Shown in pieces: positions 15,079 through 26,961 of a DNA stretch of 64,000 bases. The position numbers and the translations under genes were made by a program. Source of the DNA: a candidate division WOR-1 bacterium RIFOXYB2_FULL_46_45 (GTDB lineage Bacteria; Margulisbacteria; WOR-1; XYC2-FULL-46-14); the NCBI GenBank assembly GCA_001771585.1, contig MEUE01000004.1, positions 49,977 through 113,976 on the forward strand, read 5' to 3'. Position 1 is the first letter of the stretch. Each line of letters begins with the position of its first letter. The notes beneath the pieces are model-generated. The model was not told the DNA's origin, ran no database searches, and saw only the letters and a program-made list of their open reading frames with translations.

Positions 15079-16977
15079 CTAGTCCCGATTTTTCCCAAAG
15101 TCAACAGTAAAAGTGGTTCCTTCGCCGATTTTACTCCGCACCGAAATTTGAGCGGAGTGTTCCTCCAAAATCTTGCGGACCATAAAAAGCCCCATCCCCA
15201 CCCCGTCTTCCCTAAAACTGACAAAAGGGCTAAAGAGGCGGGGGAGCCGCTCTTCCGCGATCCCGCAGCCGGTATCGATGATCCGGACACGATTGGGAGA
15301 GACGGTCTCAATCGTCAGAGTCCCTCCTTCCAACATGGCCTGGCCGGCATTCTGGATTAGATTAAAAAAGGCCTGATAAAGCATATTGTAATCTCCCCAC
15401 ACCATTGTCAGCTCCGAAAATTTTGTGTCCACTGTTATTTTTTTACTCTTAAGCGACGGAAGGACAAAGCCGGCCACATCGAGCAATAAACGATTTAGGT
15501 CCACTTCGGCTTTTTTTAGCGCCGGCGCCTTTCCGATCTTAAGCAAAGCATCGATCGTATTGTTGATCCGATCAATCTGGTCGGGAACAATTTTTACAAA
15601 ATTTTCCACATATTCCGGATCGTTTATGTTGAGCGGCATAACCTGGGTCAAACCCTTGATCACCGCCAAAGGATTTTTGATCTCATGCGCCATCCCGGCG
15701 GCCAGGGTCCCCAAGCTGGCCAGGTTGCTGGCTTGATAAAGCATCCTTTTGTCTTCCACCAATTCTTCCAATAAAAAAGCGTTTTTAAGCGCCGCCGCCG
15801 CCGGATTGATAAAGGCCTGCAAAAGTTCAAGATCATAAAGAGAAAACTGCTCCCCCGAAAGTTTCCCTTTCACGGCCAGAACCGCCAGCTTTTCATTCTC
15901 AAAATAGATCGGCAGAAGGATTTCGTCTTTTTCACCGCCGTCACCAAGCTGTCTCATCCGACTGTCCCAAAAAATATTCAGCTTTGTATCTCGGATATAC
16001 AATACGGCGTCTTTTATCCTGAGAACCTCCTTTATCTCCCTGATTATAAAAACGGAAAGCTCTTTAATGTTTATGATCCCGGCAATTTTTTTGGAAAAAG
16101 CAACCAGCGCCGCCTCCCGGTCGATCTTCTCCCTGTAAAAAATCCGGTCGACCGCATCCTGCACCTTGTTCCTCAACGGCTGAAAAAGCAGGATAAAAAA
16201 TAAAATGGCCAAAAATTGGACCATAAAATAATTCAACCCGGCCAGACCGGAGAAAAAATCCCTAAAAATTACAAAAACAAAAAAATAGAGACAGGTTAAA
16301 AGCAGGGTCAAAAGGGAATAGATCATACCGCCGCGGATAACAAAAGTGATATCGAGCAGCTGATGTTTGACAATCGCGTAAGCGGCAATTAAAGAATAAA
16401 GCGGGACTAGGGCGTAGCCGATCGGCTCCAGCCCCGGATAAAAATTTGAAACAAAAACCAAACTCCCCCCGCCAAAACCGGCCACCGAAGCAAGCATCAA
16501 ATAACGGGCTTGGTTTTTCAGAATCAATTCGGAGTTTTGTGAGGCCCGGTAAAAATTATAAAAACCGAGCGCAATTAATGACATGAAGTACAAAGCAAAA
16601 ACGGCGTAAAACGGTCCGGGGACGATCCCCTGCCCCTCTCTCAAATGCGACACCATCAGTGGTGAAAAGGAGAGTAAAAACATCAGCAGGGCCAAAAAAT
16701 AGACGCTCTTTTTTTTAATCGGCTCCCGGCCGGTAAAAACGATTGAAAAATGAAAATAGATGGTGGGGATAAAGACGGCAAAAGCGATCGAGGCCCGCAT
16801 CAGGAAAATTGAAGCAAAAACCCAGGACAAAAATTTCGCTCCGGCCCAGGCGGCGACGGCAAACGAATATAAGGCAAAAAGCAGGTTGAGGGTCTTTCTT
16901 CCCTGAAAAAGGATAAAGAAGGCCAGGATCACGCTCAAAAAGACGGTCGTCAGGTTAGACAGGTAATAGTAGTTCAC
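15079..16977 (-). CDS. Membrane-bound sensor histidine kinase
   Basis: The 632-residue protein begins with about nine hydrophobic helices (residues 1-260) of the type found in 7TM-like histidine kinase sensors, then a GAF-like segment (about 275-400), the HisKA dimerisation helix with phospho-acceptor His in GMAHEIKNPLAV (about residue 425), and a GHKL ATPase domain with the N box NLIQNAGQAM, the G1 box DTGCGIAEE and the G2 box DGVGMGL. The start is GTG 16977. It lies between tRNA-Tyr and the thioredoxin-like gene. No response regulator is adjacent; the three stand-alone receivers at 6-7 kb are possible partners. Confidence 0.93.
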   Translation of the reverse strand: MNYYYLSNLTTVFLSVILAFFILFQGRKTLNLLFALYSFAVAAWAGAKFLSWVFASIFLMRASIAFAVFIPTIYFHFSIVFTGREPIKKKSVYFLALLMFLLSFSPLMVSHLREGQGIVPGPFYAVFALYFMSLIALGFYNFYRASQNSELILKNQARYLMLASVAGFGGGSLVFVSNFYPGLEPIGYALVPLYSLIAAYAIVKHQLLDITFVIRGGMIYSLLTLLLTCLYFFVFVIFRDFFSGLAGLNYFMVQFLAILFFILLFQPLRNKVQDAVDRIFYREKIDREAALVAFSKKIAGIINIKELSVFIIREIKEVLRIKDAVLYIRDTKLNIFWDSRMRQLGDGGEKDEILLPIYFENEKLAVLAVKGKLSGEQFSLYDLELLQAFINPAAAALKNAFLLEELVEDKRMLYQASNLASLGTLAAGMAHEIKNPLAVIKGLTQVMPLNINDPEYVENFVKIVPDQIDRINNTIDALLKIGKAPALKKAEVDLNRLLLDVAGFVLPSLKSKKITVDTKFSELTMVWGDYNMLYQAFFNLIQNAGQAMLEGGTLTIETVSPNRVRIIDTGCGIAEERLPRLFSPFVSFREDGVGMGLFMVRKILEEHSAQISVRSKIGEGTTFTVDFGKNRD

Positions 16978-17073
16978 AAAACTAATTACTCATACTTAAA
17001 CATCTTTTTCCCTAATTCTTCTCCTTCATTCTTATCCTTAAATTTTACGCGAGGATAAGAAGAAGAATTAAGG

Positions 17074-17099
17074 GTAAATTTTACTGGCGTAAAATTTAC
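17074..17099. repeat. AT-rich 11-bp hairpin abutting the tRNA-Tyr 3' end
   Basis: GTAAATTTTAC at 17074-17084 and its reverse complement at 17089-17099 flank a TGGC loop, ending directly at the discriminator base of tRNA-Tyr. Further downstream on the tRNA strand CTTATCCT (17031-17038) pairs with AGGATAAG (17052-17059) within a longer imperfect hairpin. These may serve tRNA 3' processing or termination before the histidine kinase gene. Confidence 0.55.
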
Positions 17100-17182
17100 T
17101 GGAGGGGGAAGGATTTGAACCTTCGAAGGCATAAGCCGCCTGATTTACAGTCAGGTGCATTTGACCGCTTTGCTACCCCTCC
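17100..17182 (-). tRNA. tRNA-Tyr (GTA)
   Basis: The minus strand folds as a class II tRNA: acceptor GGAGGGG/CCCCTCC with discriminator A, anticodon stem CTGA/TCAG around loop CTGTAAA (anticodon GTA), a long variable arm (GCGGCTTATGCC region) and a T-arm with GGTTCAAATCC. The long variable arm and GTA anticodon identify bacterial tRNA-Tyr. CCA is not encoded. Confidence 0.95.
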
Positions 17183-17183
17183 G

Positions 17184-17223
17184 GATCAGAAAATCAGAAT
17201 ACCAGAATATCAGAATATCAGGA
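17184..17223. repeat. Five 8-bp tandem units in the leader of tRNA-Tyr
   Basis: On the plus strand the units read GATCAGAA, AATCAGAA, TACCAGAA, TATCAGAA, TATCAGGA; read toward the tRNA they are variants of TTCTGATA. They end 1 bp before the tRNA 5' end. The same unit in the same orientation relative to the gene precedes tRNA-Glu at 48213-48252. Confidence 0.8.
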
Positions 17224-17242
17224 TATTGGTAAATACAAAATA

Positions 17243-17272
17243 ATTATACCATACGCTGGCGGACCACCTCAA
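17243..17272 (-). promoter_or_regulatory. Predicted promoter for tRNA-Tyr
   Basis: On the minus strand TTGAGG (17272-17267), an 18-bp spacer and TGGTATAAT (extended -10, hexamer 17248-17243) lie 60 bp before the tRNA 5' end. The promoter overlaps the 3' end of the rlmB-like gene. Transcription from it would include the 8-bp repeats in the tRNA leader. Confidence 0.55.
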
Positions 17273-17705
17273 ACATCGCGATGCCGGCGGCGACGGAGGC
17301 ATTGAGGGAAGTAATTTTACCTTTGAGCGGAATATTGACCAAATAATCGCAGCGCTCTTTGACCAGATGCGAAATCCCCTTCCCTTCACTCCCGATCACC
17401 AGCGCCAGGGGAAGATTCAAATCGGCCTTCGTATATTCAATACTGCCGCTGGATTCAAGACCTACAACCGTAACGCCGTCATTCTGCAAGGCGCGGATCG
17501 CTTCGGCAATGTTGGGGACCTTCCTGATTTTGACAATGTTGGCGGCCCCGGTTGAAACCTTAACCACCGTCTCGGTGACCTGAACCTGGCGCACTTTGCG
17601 GATTATAACTTCGGTAACACCTGCACACTCTGCCGTGCGCAAAATTGCGCCGAAGTTATGCGGGTCTTCTATGCCATCCAGAACTAAGATAAAAGGATTT
17701 GCCAT
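17244..17705 (-). CDS. SpoU/TrmH-family RNA 2'-O-methyltransferase (RlmB-like, catalytic domain only)
   Basis: The 153-residue protein is a bare SPOUT domain. The three SpoU motifs are visible: DPHNFGAILRTAECAGV near residue 14, LVIGSEGKGIS near residue 108, and IPLKGKITSLNASVAAGIAMFEV at the C-terminus, which form the knotted AdoMet site. RlmB methylates G2251 of 23S rRNA and is normally about 245 residues with an L30e-like N-terminal RNA-binding domain. That domain is missing here, and no upstream continuation is visible, so target choice is uncertain. TrmH/TrmL-type tRNA targets are alternatives. Confidence 0.88.
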   Translation of the reverse strand: MANPFILVLDGIEDPHNFGAILRTAECAGVTEVIIRKVRQVQVTETVVKVSTGAANIVKIRKVPNIAEAIRALQNDGVTVVGLESSGSIEYTKADLNLPLALVIGSEGKGISHLVKERCDYLVNIPLKGKITSLNASVAAGIAMFEVVRQRMV

Positions 17706-17770
17706 TACAGATAAATAGTAGCATATAAAATTTTGGATAACAATTTGTCTTACTCTCCCCTTATTTCTTA

Positions 17771-17779
17771 TGCTAAAAT
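17771..17779 (+). promoter_or_regulatory. Extended -10 promoter of the V-ATPase operon
   Basis: TGCTAAAAT (TG at 17771-17772, hexamer 17774-17779) lies 9 nt before ATG 17789. No -35 at standard spacing is evident. The implied 5' end is within about 2 nt of the start codon. Confidence 0.5.
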
Positions 17780-17788
17780 AAAAACATT

Positions 17789-18084
17789 ATGGTTGAACAA
17801 ATCCTGTCAAAGGTCAAGAGGATCGAGGAACAAGCGGAAGCGATCGTAAAACAAGCCAAGAATAAAGCGGCGCTGGAGCATATAAAACTCCGGGAACGGC
17901 AGGAGGCCGAAAGCTCCGCCGCCGAGAAACAATTGCGGGAAGAAGGAAAAAAACTGCTGGAAGAAGAGGCCGAACGGCTAAAAAAACAGGCGCGCGAAAT
18001 CATAGCTCTGGGAGAACTGGAAACAGAACGGATACGGGAGAAGGCCGCCCCAAAAATTTCTCAAGCCAAAAAGGAAATCCTTAA

Positions 18085-18094
<10 letters not shown>
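17789..18094 (+). CDS. V/A-type ATPase peripheral-stalk subunit (H/G-like)
   Basis: A 101-residue, highly charged protein predicted to be a nearly continuous coiled coil (Glu, Lys, Ala and Arg rich), with no hydrophobic segment. First-gene position directly before subunit I is where the stalk subunit called H, G or NtpF is found in A/V-ATPase operons. It would pair with subunit E to form the peripheral stalk. Sequence conservation in this family is low, so the call rests on composition and place. It overlaps the next gene by 10 bp. Confidence 0.75.
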
Positions 18095-20498
<2,404 letters not shown>

Positions 20499-20506
20499 GG
20501 AACACT

Positions 20507-20860
20507 ATGGGAATAGGAGAAATAGAAAAAAAGATTTTGGAACAGGCCGGTAAAGAAGCGGCAAAAATTGAAGCGGAAGCGGGAGAAGCACTCGCCCGAT
20601 TAAATGAAGCCCATCGCAAAAAACTGGAAGAGATGAAGGCGGACGCGGCCAAAGAAAACCGCGTAAAGATTAAGGCGCTGGCGCATTCTGTTCTGGTGCC
20701 GGCGAGGTTAAGCGCCAAACGCGCCCTGCTTGAAGAAAAACAAAAAATCATGGGAGCGATTTACCTCGAGATCGGGGAAGAGAAAAAAATTGGCCGAGCC
20801 GAACTCAACCTCATAAGAGAAAAAAGCGAAATTAAAGCGGCGGAGATACTCTTTCGTTGA
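20507..20860 (+). CDS. ntpE: V/A-type ATPase subunit E, shortened
   Basis: The 117-residue protein begins with a typical subunit E coiled coil (EKKILEQAGKEAAKIEAEA) and the transition region SAKRALLEEKQKIMGAIY. Family members are usually about 185-200 residues and end in a globular head that caps the A/B hexamer. Here the gene stops soon after the transition and the next gene starts in its stop codon, so no decayed remainder exists downstream. The peripheral stalk may have a reduced or differently built head. It is 8 bp after ntpK and overlaps ntpC by 4 bp. Confidence 0.82.
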   Translation: MGIGEIEKKILEQAGKEAAKIEAEAGEALARLNEAHRKKLEEMKADAAKENRVKIKALAHSVLVPARLSAKRALLEEKQKIMGAIYLEIGEEKKIGRAELNLIREKSEIKAAEILFR

Positions 20861-21627
20861 AAACAACCGAACAATATCATTACGGCGTCGGCAGGGTAAG
20901 AAGCCTGGAAGCACGACTTTTGACTTCGGCGCAATTGGAGCGCATGTCGCAGGCGGAAAGTTTTGAGGCCGCGCTGGCGGTGCTGGCGGAAACGCCTTAC
21001 TCCGAAACGCTGACCGAATTAAAACAGGCGTTTGATCCCGAAGAGCTGTACCAGCTTGAATGGATGAAACTTAAAAAATTGCTCCGGGGTCTTTCTCTGG
21101 GACACCCTTTTATTGCGGCCTTGTTAAACAAACCGGCCGGCAGCGACACGAAACTTGAACAGGAATACTACGGCCGTTTGAAAAAAGCCGGCCGAGCCAC
21201 CGGATCCGCTTTAATTTATAACTGGATCCTGTTTCGGATCGACCTGATCAATTTAAAAACGCTCCTGCGCCTGCGGGAACAAAAAAAAGAAAAAGAGGCC
21301 TTTTTAAAATCCATGTTGGAGCCGGGCTCAATTGATCGGGAGACCCTGCTTGGTCTTTTTGATAAAAGCGAAGCCGAGCTCGCGGCCCAACTGGCCTACA
21401 CCAACTATGCGCCGGACATAACCAAGGCCCTGGCAAGCCGTAAGCTCGATGATTTTTGCGTCGGCCGGCTCAAACGGGCAAAATATCTTAATTCGGGGTT
21501 GGAACCGCTGGTCGGTTTTTACCTGGCAAAAGAAAGTGAGTTGAGAGCGATCCGCTTCCTGTTGATCGGAAAAAAGAATTTTATCGGGAGCGAAGATCTT
21601 TCTTCCAGAATAGGAACGGTTTACTAG
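20857..21627 (+). CDS. ntpC: V/A-type ATPase subunit C (central-stalk socket)
   Basis: The 256-residue protein contains the subunit C/d pattern: YGVGRVRSLEARLLT at the N-terminus, ASFEAALAVLAETPYSE-like (ESFEAALAVLAETPYSE), FRIDLINLKTLLRL in the middle and ESELRAIRFLLIGKKN near the end. It links the central shaft (D/F) to the proteolipid ring. Family length is about 325-380, so this one is short, probably missing part of one of the three helical repeats. The start is TTG 20857 overlapping the ntpE stop (TTGA). ATG 20944 is an in-frame alternative but would remove conserved sequence. Confidence 0.88.
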   Translation: MKTTEQYHYGVGRVRSLEARLLTSAQLERMSQAESFEAALAVLAETPYSETLTELKQAFDPEELYQLEWMKLKKLLRGLSLGHPFIAALLNKPAGSDTKLEQEYYGRLKKAGRATGSALIYNWILFRIDLINLKTLLRLREQKKEKEAFLKSMLEPGSIDRETLLGLFDKSEAELAAQLAYTNYAPDITKALASRKLDDFCVGRLKRAKYLNSGLEPLVGFYLAKESELRAIRFLLIGKKNFIGSEDLSSRIGTVY

Positions 21628-21629
21628 CT

Positions 21630-21950
21630 ATGCAAAAAATTAAACTGATCGGACCAAAATTCCTTTGCGCGCCGCTGGCTCTGCTGGGGATGGAAATACA
21701 TCCGGCGGAAAGCGAGGCCGAAACCCGGCACAAGCTGGCTTCTATCGCCAAAACCGGAGAAGCCGCGCTGGTTTTTATTTTTGAAAGACAGGCGGCCAAT
21801 TTAAAAGATGAGATCGAACAATTAAACCAAAGGCCCGAGCTGACGGTGGCCTTGCTGCCGGACAATCGCGGCCAAACCGGTCTGGCGGCCGAACGGATCA
21901 ACAAGCTGGTCAGGCACGCGATCGGAGTTGAAATAACAGGGAGGGAATAA
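21630..21950 (+). CDS. ntpF/ntpG-type: V/A-type ATPase subunit F
   Basis: A 106-residue protein with a small alpha/beta domain, GPKFLCAPLALLGMEI at the start and ALVFIFERQAANL in the middle, followed by a short linker and the C-terminal helix that packs on subunit D. In A/V-ATPases it is the rotor subunit F. The place between C and A is the standard one. The divergent sequence makes the assignment depend partly on synteny. Naming differs among organisms, so the symbol is only indicative. Confidence 0.82.
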   Translation: MQKIKLIGPKFLCAPLALLGMEIHPAESEAETRHKLASIAKTGEAALVFIFERQAANLKDEIEQLNQRPELTVALLPDNRGQTGLAAERINKLVRHAIGVEITGRE

Positions 21951-23705
21951 ATGGCAAGCCAGGGAAAAATAATAAAAGTTTCCGGACCGCTGGTGGTGGC
22001 AAAAGAGGTTCCAAACGCCCGCATGGCCGATGTGGTAAAAGTCGGAGAAAAAGGAATTATAGGCGAGATCATCAAACTTGAGGGGGATTTTTCTTCCATA
22101 CAGGTTTACGAAGAGCCGGAAGGTTTGGGAGCGGGTGATCCGGTAGTTTCAACCGGACGTCCGCTTTCGGTAGAACTGGGACCGGGACTTTTGGAAAGCA
22201 TCTTCGACGGAATCGAGCGCCCTCTCCCCCTTATTTTAAAGGCCTCCGGTAATTTTATCGGACGCGGCATTTCGATCAACGCGCTTAACCGCGAAAAAAA
22301 ATGGGAGTTTACCCCGGCGGCCGCCGCGGGCGATTCGGTCACAACCGGAGATATTCTTGGAACCGTGCAGGAAACCTCTCTGATTAAACACCGGATCATG
22401 GTCCCTCCGGGAGTAGAAGGAAAACTGGAAGAGATAAAAACCGGATCTTTCACGATTGTTGAACCGATCGCCAGGATCAACGGAAAAGAGATAACCATGT
22501 TGCAATACTGGCCGGTCAGAAAAGCGCGCCCCTTTGCTTCCAAATTGCCGGCCACAGAACCGCTTATAACCGGCCAAAGAATCATCGACTCCTTCTTTAC
22601 CCTTGCCAAGGGGGGAGCGGCCTGCATTCCGGGCCCGTTCGGCAGCGGCAAAACGGTGGTACAGCACCAGCTGGCAAAATGGGCCGATGCCGACATCGTT
22701 ATTTTTGTCGGCTGCGGTGAACGCGGCAACGAAATGACCGATGTCTTAATCGAATTCCCTCAATTAAAAGACCCAAAGACCGGCCGCCCTTTGATGGAGC
22801 GGACCGTTTTAATCGCCAACACCTCCAATATGCCGATCGCGGCGCGCGAAGCTTCCGTCTACACCGGAGCGGCCATTGCCGAATACTACCGCGACATGGG
22901 CTACAATGTGCTGTTGTCCGCCGATTCCACTTCAAGATGGGCGGAGGCCTTAAGAGAAATGTCGGGCCGCCTCGAAGAGATGCCCGGAGAAGAGGGCTAT
23001 CCCGCCTATCTGGGCGGGCGTCTTGCCGATTTCTACGAGCGCTCCGGCTGCGGGATTTGCCTCGGCTCCGACAAAAGAAAAGGTTCTTTCACCATCGTCG
23101 GCTCGGTCTCTCCTCCCGGAGGAGACATGTCGGAACCGGTGGTGCAAAACACCCTGCGGATCGTCAAGGTTTTTTGGGGGCTGGATTACACCCTGGCGCA
23201 CAAGCGCCACTTTCCGGCAATCAACTGGCTGTCGAGCTACTCTCTGTACTTGAACAACCTGGAAGATTATTTTAAGGACAAAGTGGCGGAAGCTTGGAGC
23301 AAGACCAGAAACGAAGCGATGCGGCTTTTGTCGGAAGAAGCGGAACTGGAAGAGATTGTCCGGCTGGTCGGCCTTGACTCCCTGTCGGAGCGGGAGCAGT
23401 TGATCCTTTTTGTTTCCAAATCGATCCGCGAGGACTTTCTCTACCAGAGCGCTTTTGATCCGGTTGACCAGTTTTCCACGATGAAAAAACAATATCTAAT
23501 CCTGCGATTGATCGTCTCACTCTACCGCGAAGGGCTCAAAGCGATTGAAGCCGGAATCGCGCTGGAAGAGATTAAAAAACTGGAAGTGGTCGCGGAGATA
23601 GCCGGAACTCGCCTGATCCCCGAAGAACAGGCAGAAAAAGAGATTGCCGCGATTGAGGAACGGGTCAAACTGGATATTTCTGGACTGAAAGGAGCCGTTA
23701 AATGA
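21951..23705 (+). CDS. ntpA: V/A-type ATPase catalytic subunit A
   Basis: The 584-residue protein has the Walker [18 protein letters not shown] near residue 228, the catalytic [11 protein letters not shown] with its Glu, [17 protein letters not shown], the [27 protein letters not shown] signature and the [14 protein letters not shown] segment. The non-homologous region (about 110-200) that distinguishes V/A-type A subunits from F1 beta is present. It hydrolyses or makes ATP. It starts directly after subunit F and overlaps subunit B by 4 bp (ATGA). Confidence 0.98.
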   Translation: MASQGKIIKVSGPLVVAKEVPNARMADVVKVGEKGIIGEIIKLEGDFSSIQVYEEPEGLGAGDPVVSTGRPLSVELGPGLLESIFDGIERPLPLILKASGNFIGRGISINALNREKKWEFTPAAAAGDSVTTGDILGTVQETSLIKHRIMVPPGVEGKLEEIKTGSFTIVEPIARINGKEITMLQYWPVRKARPFASKLPATEPLITGQRIIDSFFTLAKGGAACIPGPFGSGKTVVQHQLAKWADADIVIFVGCGERGNEMTDVLIEFPQLKDPKTGRPLMERTVLIANTSNMPIAAREASVYTGAAIAEYYRDMGYNVLLSADSTSRWAEALREMSGRLEEMPGEEGYPAYLGGRLADFYERSGCGICLGSDKRKGSFTIVGSVSPPGGDMSEPVVQNTLRIVKVFWGLDYTLAHKRHFPAINWLSSYSLYLNNLEDYFKDKVAEAWSKTRNEAMRLLSEEAELEEIVRLVGLDSLSEREQLILFVSKSIREDFLYQSAFDPVDQFSTMKKQYLILRLIVSLYREGLKAIEAGIALEEIKKLEVVAEIAGTRLIPEEQAEKEIAAIEERVKLDISGLKGAVK

Positions 23706-25078
23706 TAAAAGAATACCAAACTGTCACGGGAATTTCGGGTCCGCTTATTATCGCCGAAAAGATCGAAGGGGCCAAATTCGACGAAGTGGTTGAAATTGAA
23801 CTTGCCGACGGCGGACTCCGCACCGGTAAAGTGCTGGAGGTGGAAAACGACAAAGTTTTAATCCAGGTTTTTGAAGGGACCGACGGACTGGCGATCAAAT
23901 CCACAAAGTTACGGTTTACGGGACGCGGACTGGAGGCCAAGCTTGCCCCCGAACTGCTCGGAAGGATTTTTTCCGGCCTGGGCAATCCGATCGACGGCGC
24001 GCCGCAGATCCTGCCGCTAAAAAAATCGGATATCAACGGCGCGCCGATCAATCCCTGCGCCCGCGATTATCCGAACGACTTTATTCAGACAGGAATTTCG
24101 GCAATCGACGGCTTGAACACTTTGTCGCGCGGGCAGAAACTGCCGATCTTCTCCGGATCAGGGCTGTCGCACTCCCGCCTGGCGGCGCAGATCGCCCGGC
24201 AGGCCTCGGTTCTCCGCGGCGGGGATAAATTCGCGGTGGTCTTTGGCGCCATGGGGATCACCTTTGAAGAAGCGGAGTTTTTTATCGGTAACTTTAAAAA
24301 GACCGGCGCGATCGAAAACGCGGTCCTCTATCTTAACCTGGCCAACGATCCGGCGATCGAAAGGATCGCCACTCCCCGCGTCGCTTTGACCGCCGCAGAA
24401 TACCTGGCTTTTGAGCTGGGAATGCACGTACTGGTGATTTTAACCGACCTGACCAACTACTGCGAAGCGTTGAGGGAAGTTTCCGCCGCCAGGAAAGAGG
24501 TCCCCGGCCGGCGCGGATATCCGGGATATTTGTATACCGATCTTTCCACTCTTTACGAGCGGGCCGGCCGGATCAAGGGGAAAGCCGGTTCTATTACATT
24601 GATCCCGATCTTAACTATGCCCGACGACGACAAGACGCATCCGATTCCGGATCTGACCGGCTATATAACCGAGGGGCAGATCATTCTTGACCGCGGACTG
24701 GAGCGAAAAAATATTTATCCGCCGATCGATCCGCTCCCTTCCCTGTCGCGATTGAGGGACAAGGCGATCGGTGAAGGAAAAACCCGTGAAGATCATCCTT
24801 CACTTGCCAACCAGCTCTTTGCCTGCTACGCCCAGGGGAGAGAGGTGCGGGAACTGCTGGTGGTTTTGGGGGAAGGAGCGCTAAGCGACCTGGACCGCCT
24901 TTATCTGAAGTTTGCCGACAATTTTGAACAAAAATTCTTGAGACAGGGAGAAGAAGAGAACCGGACCATTGAACAAACTTTGGATCTGGGCTGGGAACTG
25001 CTCTCCATTCTGCCGAGAGAAGAATTAAAGCGGATCAAAGACGAAATTTACAACAAGTATGCCAAAGCAAAAAATTAA
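23702..25078 (+). CDS. ntpB: V/A-type ATPase subunit B
   Basis: The 458-residue protein has the non-catalytic, P-loop-degenerate site expected of [23 protein letters not shown] where A has GPFGSGKT. Other family blocks are [54 protein letters not shown] and the [16 protein letters not shown]-terminal part including the conserved arginine region. It alternates with A in the hexamer. It overlaps subunit D by 20 bp. Confidence 0.98.
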   Translation: MIKEYQTVTGISGPLIIAEKIEGAKFDEVVEIELADGGLRTGKVLEVENDKVLIQVFEGTDGLAIKSTKLRFTGRGLEAKLAPELLGRIFSGLGNPIDGAPQILPLKKSDINGAPINPCARDYPNDFIQTGISAIDGLNTLSRGQKLPIFSGSGLSHSRLAAQIARQASVLRGGDKFAVVFGAMGITFEEAEFFIGNFKKTGAIENAVLYLNLANDPAIERIATPRVALTAAEYLAFELGMHVLVILTDLTNYCEALREVSAARKEVPGRRGYPGYLYTDLSTLYERAGRIKGKAGSITLIPILTMPDDDKTHPIPDLTGYITEGQIILDRGLERKNIYPPIDPLPSLSRLRDKAIGEGKTREDHPSLANQLFACYAQGREVRELLVVLGEGALSDLDRLYLKFADNFEQKFLRQGEEENRTIEQTLDLGWELLSILPREELKRIKDEIYNKYAKAKN

Positions 25079-25685
25079 CGCCACCAGGATGCAGCTGCTC
25101 CGCGTCAAGCGGAGAACCCTGCTTGCCAAAAAGGGACACAAGCTGTTAAAAGACAAGCTGGACGGGCTGATTCGGCAGCTGCTACAAACGGTTAAAGAAC
25201 ACCGAAAGCTGGGCGACCGGATGGAAAAGGAACTTTCCGTCCTCTTTTCAAAAGTGGTGATCGCCGCGGCGCAAATCGATCTTAAAGAGCTCCCCCCCTC
25301 TTCCTGCAAAAGCGGAGTTGACATAGCCATAAAAAATATCATGGGAGTTAAGATCCCGATCTATTCGGTAAAGGTGGAGGGGGATCCGGTCTCCTACGGG
25401 CTGGCCCACACTCCGATTGAGCTGGACCAAGCCCTGATACGATTCAAGGAGATTTTACCCGAATTGGTGAAACTGGCGGAATTTGTTAAAACCATGCAGG
25501 TGCTCGCCGCGCAGATTATCGAAATTAAACGCCGGGTCAACGCCCTGGAATACAAGCTGATCCCGGAATTGGAACAGGCGGCGCGCTTTATCCGGATGAA
25601 ACTGGCGGAAATGGAGCTTGGCACGACTGTTTCTCTTCTGAAGATTAAAGAGATGGCGGAGAAGAGACGGCTTGTTCAAAAATAG
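25059..25685 (+). CDS. ntpD: V/A-type ATPase subunit D (central shaft)
   Basis: The 208-residue protein is predicted as a long antiparallel coiled coil with [29 protein letters not shown] at the N-terminus and [30 protein letters not shown]-like sequence ([19 protein letters not shown]) at the C-terminus, which are the two most conserved parts of subunit D. It is the rotating shaft inside the A3B3 hexamer. It ends the nine-gene operon and overlaps the convergent aminotransferase gene by 41 bp. Confidence 0.96.
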   Translation: MPKQKINATRMQLLRVKRRTLLAKKGHKLLKDKLDGLIRQLLQTVKEHRKLGDRMEKELSVLFSKVVIAAAQIDLKELPPSSCKSGVDIAIKNIMGVKIPIYSVKVEGDPVSYGLAHTPIELDQALIRFKEILPELVKLAEFVKTMQVLAAQIIEIKRRVNALEYKLIPELEQAARFIRMKLAEMELGTTVSLLKIKEMAEKRRLVQK

Positions 25686-26850
25686 AGAGCGCCGTGTCAA
25701 TTTGCTTTTTATTGATATTCAAAGCCGGAACAAAACGGATAACGGTCCCGTCCGCTCCAGTTGAGATCAAAACCAATTGCTTCTCAAGACAATAGTTTAA
25801 GATGTTTTTTACAATATTCGAGTCGCCGAAATCCACCCCCAGCATCAGCCCCCGCCCCCGCACCTCTTTAATCGCCGGGAATTTCTCCTTCAGCTCCAAA
25901 AGTTTTTTCTTTAAATAATCGCCGAGTTTTTTGGCGTTGGCAACCAGCTTTTCGGATTTAATTACAGAAATCGTCGCGATCGCCGCCGCGCAGCTGACCG
26001 GGTTCCCGCCAAAGGTCGATCCGTGAGCTCCGGGCGACCACTTTGCCATAAGTTCAGCCGAAGCAACACAGGCCCCAAGCGGCAGTCCGGAGGCGATCCC
26101 TTTTGCCATCGTCATAATGTCCGGGATTATCCCAAAATGCTCCGCCGCGAACCAGGCGCCGGTATGCCCGAAGCCGGTTTGGACCTCGTCTAAAATCAAC
26201 AGTACCCCGTATTTGTCGCAAAGCGCTCTTAATCCTTTTACAAATTCAAGCGGAGCTTCGATATACCCCCCCTCCCCCAGCATCGGCTCCAAAATTGCCC
26301 CCGCGATCGAATGGCTTTGCATGAGCTGTTCAACTTGAGCCAGATCAAATTCCGAAATATAAAACTCCTGCAAAAGGGGATCATAGCCGTCCCGATATTT
26401 CATCTTTGAAGTGGTTGCCGAAAGTGCTCCGAGTGTCCGGCCGTGAAAACCGCCCTTGAAAGCGATGATCCCCGGTTTTTTGGTCGAATATTTTGCCAGC
26501 TTGATCGCCGATTCAACCGCTTCCGATCCGCTCTGGCAGAAGAAACTTTGCGCGTTTTTGATCGGGACAATTTTGGAAATTTCTTCCGCTAATTTTATGT
26601 ACGGTTCATACAAAGCAACACCGATACAGATGTGCATTAATTGCTTGGCTTGTTTGGAGACCGCCGCCGCGACCTTGGGATGGCAGTGGCCGACCACCGT
26701 CGTCGCGATCCCGGTTGAAAAATCAAGATACTTTTTTCCGTCCATTCCGATCAGATACGACCCCTTCCCCCCTTTTATCTCAAGGTCGGGAAAATAGCGT
26801 CCCAGAACCGGGGAAGTGTACTTCTTAAATTTTTCTAGCAACTTTGGCAT
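25645..26850 (-). CDS. Class III PLP aminotransferase (acetylornithine/4-aminobutyrate type)
   Basis: The 401-residue protein has the fold-type I class III signature: the LDFSTGIATTVVGHCHP N-terminal segment, FCQSGSEAVESAIKLAK, FKGGFHGRTLGALSAT, the Asp pair in LLILDEVQTGFGHTG and the PLP lysine in TMAKGIASGLPLGA (about residue 255), then GSTFGGNPVSCAA. The absence of neighbouring arginine or GABA genes leaves the substrate open between acetylornithine and 4-aminobutyrate or similar omega-amino acids. AAGGAGG lies 11 nt before ATG 26850, so this transcript has a leader. It overlaps the V-ATPase D gene tail to tail. Confidence 0.9.
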   Translation of the reverse strand: MPKLLEKFKKYTSPVLGRYFPDLEIKGGKGSYLIGMDGKKYLDFSTGIATTVVGHCHPKVAAAVSKQAKQLMHICIGVALYEPYIKLAEEISKIVPIKNAQSFFCQSGSEAVESAIKLAKYSTKKPGIIAFKGGFHGRTLGALSATTSKMKYRDGYDPLLQEFYISEFDLAQVEQLMQSHSIAGAILEPMLGEGGYIEAPLEFVKGLRALCDKYGVLLILDEVQTGFGHTGAWFAAEHFGIIPDIMTMAKGIASGLPLGACVASAELMAKWSPGAHGSTFGGNPVSCAAAIATISVIKSEKLVANAKKLGDYLKKKLLELKEKFPAIKEVRGRGLMLGVDFGDSNIVKNILNYCLEKQLVLISTGADGTVIRFVPALNINKKQIDTALSIFEQAVSSPPSL

Positions 26851-26873
26851 CTTCTAGTCTTCCTCCTTACCGT

Positions 26874-26894
26874 CCCTCTCCCTCTGGGAGAGGG
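26874..26894. repeat. REP-like hairpin CCCTCTCCC-TCT-GGGAGAGGG
   Basis: A 9-bp perfect stem with a three-base loop, followed by GATTAAGGGTGAGGGT. This word is a common dispersed extragenic palindrome in many bacterial genomes. It sits between the divergent aminotransferase and protease genes, upstream of the protease promoter. Confidence 0.75.
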
Positions 26895-26924
26895 ATTAAG
26901 GGTGAGGGTAACATTATAGCGTAC

Positions 26925-26953
26925 TTGCGGCAAAACTTCAAAATTGCTATACT
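26925..26953 (+). promoter_or_regulatory. Promoter of the S8 protease gene, near-leaderless
   Basis: TTGCGG (26925-26930), a 17-bp spacer and TATACT (26948-26953) stand 8 nt before ATG 26962. Initiation 7 nt after the -10 would start the mRNA about 1-2 nt upstream of the start codon. No Shine-Dalgarno is present. Confidence 0.65.
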
Positions 26954-26961
26954 TTGAACCG

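Noticed and set aside
22106-22729. 207-codon minus-strand ORF opposite the ATPase A subunit
   Set aside because: Shadow of a highly conserved gene; Ser/Pro-rich spurious translation.
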